From Acanthaster planci (taxonomy: Eukaryota; Echinodermata; Asteroidea; Valvatida; Acanthasteridae), in the NCBI RefSeq assembly GCF_001949145.1, contig NW_019091948.1, positions 1-13,721 of the forward strand: DNA of 13,721 nt, written 5' to 3'. Positions within the stretch are counted from its first letter, which is position 1; each line of letters begins with the position of its first letter. Below, in pieces: positions 1 to 7,759 of this stretch. A program made the position numbers and the translations under genes. The notes beneath the pieces are model-generated. The model was not told the DNA's origin. It searched no databases and worked only from the letters and a program-made list of their open reading frames with translations.

Positions 1-623
1 AGTAACAAGGGCCTCCAATGTCCCGCGGTGATAAATTATTTGAAGCTGCAATTTATTTTGGCTCAAATTGAATGTTATTTAGTTTCGTTAATTTCTTCAA
101 AAGAAAGCCTATGTTTGAATGCAACGTGTTGATTTTTTTTGTCTCACTTTCGGTAATATCCGCAAAAGAAAGCGAAAGTTTGTGTGCAACTGCTTGATTG
201 TATCGCGTTAATCTGACATTCTCCCGTCTCCCCGAGTTCAGTCCCCTCAAAGAAGGCTCTGTATATGCTATTTTGAAAAATCAAAACAATCGTGGTGTAA
301 TCTGAATGGGCACACGCACCTCTTTCGATTCATGCAAGTTCTATATCCATTAGTAGTAGGGATAGGACAGTTTGAGTGCACCTCCCCTTTTCCTCCCTTT
401 CACCCTCTTTCCCACTTCACTTACGTTGACCTTTCGACCCCGTCACACTTTTTTGTAAACAACTTGCGACGTGCGCCGGCTTGCACAGACCTCGCACAAA
501 CTAGACCTTTGACCGCGTGACTCTCAAAGAAAAAAGCAGAGATTTCCCCTTGCTTTTCCGGTCGCTACAAGTCTTGACTTGCCCGGCCTGAACTAGTGAC
601 TTCTCACAGTTTACAACCGCCTT
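1..623 (+). repeat. Left terminal inverted repeat
   Basis: Bases 1-71 match the reverse complement of 12947-13017 with 5 mismatches. Bases about 335-623 match the reverse complement of about 12353-12640 at roughly 80-85 percent by eye, with small indels. The stretch between (about 72-335) has no visible counterpart in the other arm. It holds an imperfect 65-bp tandem repeat and a short minus-strand open frame. Open frames inside the arm look incidental. Confidence 0.9.
98..199. repeat. Imperfect tandem repeat, about 65-bp period
   Basis: CAAAAGAAAGC occurs at 98-108 and 163-173. GCAAC followed by a nearly identical nine-base tail (..TTGATT) occurs at 121-134 and 186-199. Two copies about 65 bases apart fill the part of the left terminal repeat that is absent from the right arm. 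A minus-strand open frame (250-53) crosses both copies, so the repeat also appears as a weak HxLxxxF-like repetition in that translation. It could be a subterminal protein-binding array, or chance duplication. Confidence 0.5.
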
Positions 624-680
624 CTTCAGTCGATAGACAAAAATGAGAAAATTTTTCAAATCCTATTTTTAAATAGAGAG

Positions 681-3600
681 ATGAGCAATCCACAACACAG
701 GTCTCTACTATCGACCTTTAATCGATTTAAGAAGGCATTTTAAGACGATTTTGTCAAGCAGTATAACATTCCATTACCGGCACCCAAACGTAAATTGCAC
801 ACCAAACCTGAGCTCATTGAAGCCATACGGACAGACCAGAAACATTTTAGGTACCTCCCGCGTCAGTCATATCGGCAGCTGTTAAAAACGGTTCAAGAAC
901 ACAATATTCCTTTTGCACACAAAGACATATGTTAAACAAGACTTTATTTAAGCGATTAAAGCTTACACTCAGCTCGAGGAAATTGCAGAAGTCGACATTA
1001 GAAACAGAAGGTGCTTTCAGGGTAACTATCGCAATTGGGAGTTGATACCCAGTTTCTTTGAATACGACCTCGTACACTTTTTTGATTTTTAAAAGACTTC
1101 AATCGAGAAGAAAGCGTTGGAGGAGTTAAAAGAAGTTGGTTCTTATAAATTGCAAACGGTTCTGAAAGTGCAGTTTAGATTGGAAAAACCCGATAAAACC
1201 GACTTTGGCGTGTTTACCTTTCCGAGCGAAAATAAATTAGTTGTAAATAAAGCCTACGTAAGAAAGGCACTCGCTGAACAGAGGCAAAAACAGATGGAGG
1301 ACGTGGAGGCTCATACACAACGCGGGTCAGGATGGATCTTTGATAAAGTTGTCGGTTTTTACATCAACGTTATTACTAAATACAACCCGGTGGGTGCGAC
1401 TTACATTCCATTACCTGCGCAATCGGGGCACAAAAAAGCAATCATAAACGTCCAAAACAACGACAAGCAGTGTATTTGATGGGCACTGAGAGCAGCTTTT
1501 TAAAATTATATTCAGACTACGTTAAAAGTCAGTTGAAAACAAAACCAAAATTTAGAATAAATAACGAAGCAGATGGTCTAAACTTCACAAAAATAAGCTT
1601 TTCGAAACCAATTTCACAAATCCCGCGCATTGAATCGCATAACAACTTAGCAATCAACGTGTTTGGTTACGACAAAAAAGACAGTCTTTACAATTCCTTA
1701 CAAAAGTAAGCGCTTAGGTGAACCGATCAATTTCCTTTATTTTTACCCAATGTGAAAAAAGTCACTATTGTTGGGTTAAAAACTTTTCTTGGTTGACGGG
1801 TGATATCGATCAACACAACGGTCAAAAACACTGGTGCCTTAACTGCATGTCGCATTGTCAAACAGTTAACCGGGCACAAAGACGATTGCCAAGGGTTAGA
1901 TGCGGCCCCCTCTAAAGTCGAATTGCTCACCGAAGGCAAAAAAATTTTACAATTTGAAAATTATAAGAACAAACAAGAGGCACCTTTTGTCATTTACGCT
2001 GATTTTGAGTCTGTTTTAGAAAATTACCGCCAAAAGATTTAAACACGGTTAAAACACAAATCCATAAGCCTTGCTGCTATTCATACGCGGTTGTCAGATG
2101 TGATTGGGTTTGCACTTCACGCGAGATTTATAGAGGTAAAGACGCGGCGGTTAAATTTGTGCAGTCGCTTTCCAGAGAAGTCAAACAAATTAATGAAACG
2201 TTTAGAAATAAAAAACGTTAGTTTGGTCTAACGAGTTACAAAAGATTAACGAAAATTGTAATCGTTGTTGGATCCGTGAAAAGCGTATTGGGCCAGTGCC
2301 CAATTCCAAATGAACCGAAGACAAAAGACGAGAAAGTTGCCTTTAGTTTGGCCAACGGAAAAGAAAAGATAGAGACTTAAAATGCTTGACGTGCGAAAAG
2401 CTAATTAATAAATTTCTCAAGGTCAGAGATCACTGTCACGTAACGGGTAAATATCGAGGTCCTGCGCACGCTTAGTTGTAATCTCAATGTAAAAGTAGTC
2501 CCAAATCAAACGTTTATTCCGGTGATTGGAGAAATACGATGCTCACTTAATTATGCAAGGCGTGCACGAGTTTAATGGGAAAGAAATCAAATTAATCGCT
2601 AAATACCGAGACCTACATTTTGTTTTCATTTGGCCAGCTCAGGTTTTTAAACTCTTTTCATTTCATGGCAGCCTCGCTAGATCAGTTGGTTAAAAACTGT
2701 TTACCCAATGATTTTAACCTACTTCGAAAAAGATTTCCAGAAAATACAAACTTATTATTGGAAAAGGGGATTTACCCCTACGAATACATAGACTCCTTTG
2801 ATCGGTTCCAAGAGACGAGCTTACCACCAGTAGACGCTTTTTATAGTTCTCTGAAGTAGTCCTAAGTAAACGGGCAAGACTCAACACCTCAGGGCACAAA
2901 AAGTGTGGCACTCGTTTAACTGCAAAAATTTAGGCGACTAGCATGACCTATACGTGGAAACGGACGTGTTACTACTGGCGGGTGTATTTGAGAACTTCTG
3001 CAAAGTCTGTAAACAGCACTACGGCCTTGACCCAGCTAACTATTACACGTCACCGGGCTTATCTTGAGACGCGTTGTTAAAGCACTCGGGTTTTTAAACT
3101 AGAACTACTAACAGAAATAGACCAGCACCTGTTCTTTGAAAGGGCCAAACGAGGTGGTATCTGGAGCGTGGGTGCAAAGCGATATGCAAAAGCGAACAAT
3201 TCGAGTTTACCAGACGACGACCGAAATCAACCATAGTCTCATATCATGTATTTGACGCAAATAATTTCTACGGTTGGGCCATGAGTCAATCGTTACCCGT
3301 GGGTGAGTTTCAGTGGGTTGAAAACTTAGACAAATTTACCCCCGAGTTTATTTTTAAAATTCCACCAAATGACACTCGTGGTTAAATGTTTGAAGTGACT
3401 TTAGACTATCCGCAAGACTTGCATGACAAACAAAATGATTTCCCACTAGCGCCCGAAAATTTAGTAGTGCTCAGTGAATGTTTCAAGCTACCAACAAAAA
3501 TTAATTGACAACGGCGAGCTTATACCACAAGAAGACAAACTCGTAGCGACTCTAGGCACCAAACGTGGTTCTTTATCGAACTTTACAGAAATACTTAGAA

Positions 3601-4450
3601 CTAGGATTAGAATTTAAAAAGGTGAATTGCGTCAATGTCGTTTAAACAGTGGCCTTGGATGAAGAGCTTTACCGATAAAAATACCGAATTACGCAAATTG
3701 GCCAAGTCTGACTTTTTCAAATTGATGAATAATTCGATGGAGAATGTTAGATATCGTATGGACGGTCATTTATTGAGGGACCTACAGGACGCAGATAAGT
3801 ACAAAAAATTATTCTAAACCCAATTAAGGAGTGTGATCTCTCATTCGTGGAAATGTATCGCATTAAAACAAAATTTAAAAAGCCCATTAACTACGGAGTA
3901 AGCGTATTAGATTTATCTAAAACTTTAATGTACGATTTCTATTACAACGAACTAAAATCAAATTTTGGCGACAAAGTAAATTTTTTTTTATACGGATAGT
4001 TTACTCGTCCAAATTCAAACTGACGATTAAAACGGCTACCTGAGTAAAAAGCTTAAACTATTTGACTGTAGTAATTACCCGATCATAAACTTTACGATTA
4101 AAAAAATAAAAATGTCATTGGGAAAATGAAAGATGAATTTGGTGGTGAAACAATTTCAGAGTTCGTTTTGTACACGTCCAAAAATGTACTCGATTTTAAC
4201 TGCCGGTCAAAATTTAAAGAAAGCAAAAGGCGTGACAAAAGGTAGCAACTCACAAAAATCTAACCCACGAGATGTATAAAAGCTGCCTATTTGTGAACAG
4301 AAGCAACATTTCAATAAACAGCAATTATTTAAATCACATAAAAATCAAATGTACACCATCACGCAAAATAAGTTAAGCCTCTCGCCGTTAGACACAAAGC
4401 GCTATATATTATCACACGGGGTAGACACGTTAGCGTGCGGGCATTGTTAG
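681..4450 (+). pseudogene. Protein-primed family B DNA polymerase (Polinton pPolB), broken
   Basis: This would replicate the element from a terminal protein primer. It spans about 1250 codons, a normal length for Polinton polymerases, but changes frame many times and carries many in-frame stops (first TAA at 741, TGA at 1477). Reading along the strand I see: an N-terminal region with a TQRGSGW motif (about 1310) and INVQNNDKQC (about 1447); a Cys/His stretch near 1750-1860; exonuclease motif I, YADFES (D at 2001, E at 2007); an embedded CxxC..DHCHVTGKYRG zinc/HNH-like motif (2383-2460); exonuclease II, YDAH (2535); exonuclease III, YVETD (2951); polymerase motif A, DANNFYGWAM (3254); motif B, KSDFFKLMNNS (3704-3736); motif C as YTDS (3989-4000), which lacks the usual second aspartate; and a C-terminal KQHFNK..QMYT..KLSLSPLD..RYIL region. 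The start was chosen as the first ATG after the terminal repeat, preceded by TTTTTAAATAGAGAG. It converges on the integrase gene. Confidence 0.92.
2383..2490 (+). other. Endonuclease VII/HNH-like zinc motif inside the polymerase
   Basis: One frame reads CLTC, then DHCHVTGKYRG about a dozen residues later, and a CNLN after a further short gap in a shifted frame. This CxxC - DHCHxTGxxRG - CN order is the treble-clef arrangement of recombination endonuclease VII and HNH nucleases. It lies between exonuclease motifs I and II of the polymerase. Whether it cuts DNA or is a structural zinc site in such polymerases cannot be told from the sequence. Confidence 0.6.
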
Positions 4451-4463
4451 CGTACAGGCATTG
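4430..4463. repeat. 17-bp tandem duplication at the polymerase stop
   Basis: TTAGCGTGCGGGCATTG (4430-4446) is followed at once by TTAGCGTACAGGCATTG (4447-4463), with two transitions between the copies. The junction creates the TAG at 4448 used here as the end of the polymerase frame. It looks like a replication-slippage duplication made before the two substitutions. Confidence 0.75.
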
Positions 4464-4608
4464 AGTTGTACACCCACTAATAAATGAATGAATCGATTAT
4501 TAGAGGATTTAAAGCAACTGACCTCGAGCGATCTTGTTGAGCCTAAGAGACGCTCTGCTACAAAAGAACAACGCGATTCATTAATTTATTAGTGGGTGTA
4601 CAACTCAA
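4461..4608. repeat. 35-bp inverted repeat with poly(A) signals on both strands
   Basis: Arms 4461-4495 and 4574-4608 are reverse complements with one mismatch in 35, separated by 78 bases. Both arms carry the strand-appropriate AATAAA: 4479-4484 on +, 29 bases after the polymerase stop, and 4590-4585 on -, about 63 bases after the integrase stop. It sits exactly between two convergent genes, as expected of a bidirectional 3' end or terminator hairpin. A fold-back duplication during decay would look the same, but the near-perfect arm match beside badly decayed genes argues for recent origin or constraint. Confidence 0.8.
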
Positions 4609-4670
4609 ATTTTAAAGACAAAAAAAAGGCTCTTAATTCAGTTTTTGCGCAGTTAAGACTCAGACGGTAA
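4488..4670 (+). pseudogene. Possible small ORF between polymerase and integrase
   Basis: An ATG at 4488 opens a 34-codon frame to TAG at 4590. The same frame then continues 25 codons to TAA at 4668, so it could be one roughly 60-residue basic protein with one stop. The readable part is charged (EDLKQL, EPKRRSATKEQ, then KDKKKALNS). The start and the internal stop both lie in arms of the inverted repeat, and the end overlaps the integrase tail. I do not recognise a family. It may be chance. Confidence 0.25.
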
Positions 4671-5650
4671 TTCTGTATCCTCGGGTACGACTTGCAGTTC
4701 CTCTTTGACGAAACTTCTATTTGGCCCGTTTAATAAATAATATAAATTGGACCCGTTTTTATCCGACTGCCATTGACTCGTTTAAATTGGCTCGTGTGCT
4801 TCTCAACTTGATAAATGTCCACGGACCAAACCGGATCTGACGGTTCCACCCTCCTCACCCGGGTAATATAAATACCTAACGACCACGCTTGGAGGTAATT
4901 CTCGCCTGCTCGTTCTTGGAAGTGCACTAGGTGTTTGCTTCACTCGGTCTAATTTGATGGCCTCGGCAGGAACAGAATCAATTAAACGCGTTTTTTCCTC
5001 GTTTAACGATTCTACGACTTAAGGCAAACGCTGTACCCATTCCACGTTTCGCTCACCCACGTTTAACATTTCTTTAACGTATTGATGACCAAATAACCTT
5101 TTAGCTAAATACGGTGAAACCTTTCCACGATCCCCTGCGACCTATGAACGCCCGGCTCACCCACTTGAATTTTTACCCCATGTTTAATCGTTAACTTTTT
5201 AAACTCGCCTTTAAATTGAGATCCCGAGTCTACCATTATAATTTTAGGCCAGGTCAAGGGCGACCTTTTATAAATTTGTTTCACGGCTTCAGACGTTTAC
5301 TCGGCGGTTTTACTAGTCAACGGCTCGGCTTCTTTGTAATGCGAACCGACGTCTACTACGGTCAAAGCGTATTTAAACGTTTTTCTTTTAACGCAATCCT
5401 AGGGTAGGGTATAAAATATCTAATTGATGTGTGTAATTAGGTTCGACTAATTCTGATTGCAACGTCATTGGTAGCGGTACGTACGCAGGTGCGGGTAAAT
5501 ATATTTGCCAAACGGCTTTCAGTTGCTTTTTAGCCAGTTTCTAATGACTAATTTGCCTGCACTTGTCTTTTCGTGTAGATGATCTCCGGCGCTTTCTCCT
5601 CGCCAGTAGCCTTGCGGTCTATAAAACAGTTTTTAAAAAGTTTCTTTCAT
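4653..5650 (-). pseudogene. Retrovirus-type DDE integrase (Polinton integrase), broken
   Basis: This would insert the element by strand transfer. Translation from the ATG at 5650 quickly meets TAG and frameshifts, and the remaining traces are spread over three frames. The rve catalytic core is readable: first aspartate in HQLDILY (codon 5420-5418); VVDVGSHYKEAEPLTSK; second aspartate in IIMVDSGSQF (5230-5228); glutamate in QGIVERF (5125-5123), with 34 residues between the last two, as in retroviral-type integrases. The C-terminal part holds VWSVDIYQVEK (about 4835) and SFVKEELQVVPEDTELP shortly before the stop at 4653. About 330 codons is typical. It is transcribed away from the small + gene at 5682, with only 31 AT-rich bases between them, suggesting a shared divergent promoter. 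No N-terminal HHCC zinc site could be traced. Confidence 0.9.
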
Positions 5651-5681
5651 TGTTTAAAAAATAAACTTACTTTAAAATAAA
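5651..5681. promoter_or_regulatory. Divergent AT-rich promoter region
   Basis: Only 31 bases separate the integrase start (-, 5650) from the + start at 5682. They are nearly all A/T (TTTAAAAAATAAAC, ACTTTAAAATAAA directly before the ATG). With no other space available, both genes probably initiate here or inside each other. No consensus beyond TATA-like runs is visible. Confidence 0.4.
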
Positions 5682-5966
5682 ATGGCAAGCGCTTTAATGA
5701 TGGTAGGAGGAGCGATAGTAAACGCCCTGGAATTCACGGGTTTAAATTTTGTATTTAGTAGTTTAGCTAAAAGTAAGGTAGACGAGGAACGTAAACGTCA
5801 CGACCTCGCGTTAGAACAATTGGTGCATACAAAATCAGAGTGGGGGCAAAATCGCGTTCACATGCTAGACTTTTTAATCAAGCGAATGAGACAGGAACGT
5901 ACGAGTCAGCAGACCTTTGTTAAACGTGGACGAAGCTTTATGAGGTTACTCAGAATTGACGGGTAA
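5682..5966 (+). pseudogene. Small membrane/coiled-coil Polinton protein, 5' part
   Basis: The frame gives 94 residues, MASALMMVGGAIVNALEF onward. Residues about 3-30 are hydrophobic and could be a membrane segment. Residues about 30-75 are strongly charged and heptad-like (KVDEERKRHDLALEQL), a likely coiled coil. From memory of Polinton gene sets, a short protein with this N-terminus recurs in cnidarian and other invertebrate elements, function unknown, presumed virion or morphogenesis-related. The frame stops at TAA 5964, but a matching C-terminal tail (PPEPKFSDFYVP) reappears at 7301, so the gene is split by about 1.3 kb. Directly divergent from the integrase. Confidence 0.7.
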
Positions 5967-5982
5967 AAACTTGTATAATAGT

Positions 5983-6020
5983 GTTACCAGCCCCTCATTT
6001 ATTTTACCAGCCTCTCATTT
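5983..6020. repeat. Short direct repeat TTACCAGCCYCTCATTT
   Basis: TTACCAGCCCCTCATTT is followed about 20 bases later by TTACCAGCCTCTCATTT, differing by one C/T. It lies at the start of the inserted block and is too short to identify an element. Confidence 0.6.
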
Positions 6021-6140
6021 CCTGAGTAAATGTATTTAATGCTAAAATGTGCTACGAATTATGTATTTTGCCTTATTTGAACAATGTACATCAAATTCTC
6101 TCAAAATCATATCAGAATTTATGCCTTCCAACTTTTTTAG

Positions 6141-6273
6141 GTATACTCGTGACTTTTGGAGGATAGAGGAGTGCTCTTCATCTTGTTTCGTCGACATGTC
6201 ATTGAAAGTCAACGAGCAAAGTTTCTGTGAAACAAAAAAGGTCCCAAAAAATCTTCCTTTTTTTGTCTCACAG
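6141..6273 (+). other. Exon-like segment inside the insertion
   Basis: The segment is preceded by CAACTTTTTTAG and followed by CAG|GTATGT, a near-consensus donor, so it has exon-style borders. One frame is open across it (contains DFWRIEECSSS and KVNEQSFCETKK). The last 81 bases (6193-6273) are repeated at 7220-7300. I do not recognise the peptide. It could be a piece of a host gene captured by a transposed segment, or chance. Confidence 0.3.
6193..6273 (+). repeat. 81-bp direct repeat, copy 1
   Basis: It starts GACATGTCATTGAAAGTC and ends TTTGTCTCACAG. It matches 7220-7300 at about 90 percent with the same total length (one compensated one-base shift). Both copies end in the same pyrimidine tract plus CACAG. 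This copy is followed by GTATGT. Confidence 0.9.
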
Positions 6274-7219
6274 GTATGTACTTTCCATTTTCTGTTATCA
6301 AATATGGGAACTTCATATATTCAAGTTCATTTAGAGCTCATTATTTGTCTTGGGGATAATATGATATTCAAGGATTGAAAACAGATTGAAAAGGGAGTGA
6401 AAGTTGTTTCTCAGGCCATGTGACAAGCACGTTGTACGTATTGCACTTAGACATTGGGGATAAATAAATCACATTCCTCGAGTGACATTAAGATATTTCT
6501 TAGATTTTACAGAGATAACGTTAGCAATTTCTATTCATTGAAGACCAGTGTCCCTCTCTGATTGTGGCCAAGTAGAAATGATAAAGCACATGCAGGCCTA
6601 CAAGAGATGTGAATTGATGAACGGTTTAATTTAGATGGATCTTAAGGGTTGGACAACATGATGTACAAGTAAATGTGTAGTGTTTAGAGTATGGAAACAA
6701 TCTGAAAATTCCAGATGAATGGACTGAATACGCAGATGCAGAATTTGGCATATAAAATCAGTTGCCACATAAAAATGTGACACATGACAATCTATGATGA
6801 ACGAATGTGCTTGTGCATTTTTAGTTTTCTTGAATTACAAGGACTGCTTCTTTTAAATTGATGTGTATGTGTTCATGTACGTGTACCAGACACATGAGAT
6901 GGAAGTTTAAGAGTTGTGCATGTACATGGAAATTGGGTTATCGTTGTTTCCGAGTATTTGACCAGTTATTGACGGACAATTGTCAATAAGTCAAAGACTC
7001 AAGTGTAGTGAGGAAATTCTTTATTCCAGTTCATAGTCTTGACCAAGTAAATAATTGTGTATTGTGAGAACAGGCATTGGATACATGTACTTATAGGTTA
7101 TTCAAGGACTAAAGTACAGTTCAAGTGATGCTACTGTGTTGGGTCATGAAGGACACTTGCTGCACTCAAATTAATTGTACCTTTTCATGATTTTCCAGTC
7201 ATTATTAATAATCTGATTT

Positions 7220-7300
7220 GACATGTCATTAAAAGTCAATGAGCAAAGTTTCTGTGAAACAATAAAGGTCCACAGAAAATCTTCCTTTTTCATCTCACAG
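7220..7300 (+). repeat. 81-bp direct repeat, copy 2
   Basis: Second copy of 6193-6273, starting GACATGTCATTAAAAGTC and ending TTCATCTCACAG. Its last base is the exact point where coding similarity to the small Polinton protein resumes, so this repeat forms the right edge of the inserted block. Confidence 0.9.
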
Positions 7301-7435
7301 CTCCGAACAATAGTTTACCACCAGAACCCAAGTTTTCCGATTTCTACGTGCCGTGTAAAGATCAAAAAACTCGCGAACTTATATGGATTTTAAGGTGGAA
7401 CTGCTTTGGTCGGTTTTTGGTTTACCGGTACAGTT
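7301..7435 (+). pseudogene. Small membrane/coiled-coil protein, 3' part
   Basis: One frame from 7303 reads PPEPKFSDFYVPCKDQKTREL and runs to a stop at about 7435. In the next frame the end reads as a hydrophobic tail (GTALVGFWF), so a one-base shift near 7395 is likely and the true C-terminus was probably a membrane segment. I assign it to the same gene as 5682-5966 because that protein type ends in a PEPxxSDFYxP tail followed by a hydrophobic segment. The two parts are separated by the 1.3-kb block. Confidence 0.6.
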
Positions 7436-7481
7436 AAATTGACTTTATTTTTGGTTTATTGGTATAGTTAAATTGACTTTA
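7414..7481. repeat. 34-bp tandem duplication upstream of an ORF
   Basis: Units 7414-7447 and 7448-7481 (each starting TTTTTGGTTTA and ending TTAAATTGACTTTA) are adjacent and differ only by three C/T transitions. The pair ends a few bases before the ATATAAATGGA start context at 7487. It may duplicate a promoter element, or be simple slippage over the end of the upstream gene. Confidence 0.85.
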
Positions 7482-7486
7482 TTTTA

Positions 7487-7497
7487 ATATAAATGGA
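7487..7497 (+). promoter_or_regulatory. ATATAAATGGA start context
   Basis: The initiating ATG at 7493 is embedded in ATATAAATGGA. The identical 11-mer surrounds the start at 10362. The TAAATG core resembles late-promoter initiator motifs of some large DNA viruses, but here the resemblance is inference only. Confidence 0.35.
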
Positions 7498-7644
7498 TCA
7501 ACAAATATCAGACATACAAGCTGACATAAGCAACATCGAGTGACATGCGTGCAGATTATAGATCACGTTGGCGACATGCTTTTAGAAATTCAATCTAAGA
7601 CGTTTAGAAAACATACGAGGACTTATTTTCGGCAGCGGGTTTAA
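7493..7644 (+). pseudogene. Short unknown ORF upstream of the capsid gene, broken
   Basis: ATG 7493 reads MDQQISDIQADISNIE, then TGA at 7541. A second frame stays open downstream (IDHVGDMLLEIQSKTFRKH) to TAA at 7642. Both pieces are helix-favouring and heptad-like, so a coiled-coil protein of about 50 residues with a frameshift is plausible. I do not recognise it. The context (TATA-like leader, + strand, just before the capsid gene) suggests a virion-related role, by position only. Confidence 0.4.
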
Positions 7645-7651
7645 CGTAAAT

Positions 7652-7747
7652 TGCGTTTTCTTTCCTCTTTAAAATATTTCAGTAGTTTAAAAAATTAGAC
7701 TGCGTTTTCTTTTCTCTTTACAATTTTTCAGTAAATTAAAAATCGTA
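7652..7747. repeat. 49-bp tandem repeat upstream of the capsid gene
   Basis: TGCGTTTTCTTTCCTCTTTA (7652) and TGCGTTTTCTTTTCTCTTTA (7701) begin two adjacent units of about 49 bases. Both contain a pyrimidine tract followed by a TTTCAG, then an A-rich tail. The second unit ends about 13 bases before the capsid ATG. It may be a duplicated promoter or leader element. The TTTCAG ends also look like splice acceptors. Confidence 0.75.
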
Positions 7748-7759
7748 TATATTAAAAAT

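Larger units (their letters stand above)
5963..7300. other. Insertion or intron splitting the small protein gene
   Basis: This 1.3-kb AT-rich block has no Polinton similarity. It is bordered on the left by GG|GTAAAA (5961) and on the right by a pyrimidine-rich CTTCCTTTTTCATCTCACAG (7281-7300), immediately before the coding tail resumes. The ends therefore look like splice sites. Joining exactly there is out of frame. An AG twelve bases further on (7311-7312) gives a frame-compatible junction, so an intron is possible but unproven. The alternative is a nested non-autonomous element; no convincing terminal inverted repeats or target duplication are seen. It contains an 81-bp direct repeat, an exon-like segment, several CATGTAC-type motifs and a hairpin at 6966-6989. 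The stretch 6380-7219 holds no gene I can support. Confidence 0.65.

Noticed and set aside
332-520. Open frame of 62 codons in the left terminal repeat
   Set aside because: It lies in pyrimidine-rich terminal-repeat DNA. The matching stretch of the right arm does not keep the same frame, and the product is low-complexity Pro/Thr/Phe.
1727-1939. Minus-strand open frame of 70 codons
   Set aside because: Antisense shadow of the polymerase Cys/His region, where the plus strand has clear family motifs.
5216-5407. Plus-strand open frame of 63 codons
   Set aside because: It is antisense to the integrase catalytic core, whose motifs are unambiguous on the minus strand.
6049-6378. Open frame of 109 codons treated as a whole gene
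   Set aside because: It runs through a strong splice-donor-like GTATGT into AT-rich sequence. Only the 6141-6273 part has exon-like borders, so I kept that part alone.
6193-7300. LTR retrotransposon with 81-bp LTRs
   Set aside because: No gag, protease or reverse transcriptase motif, primer site or polypurine tract lies between the repeats, and the repeats lack TG...CA ends.
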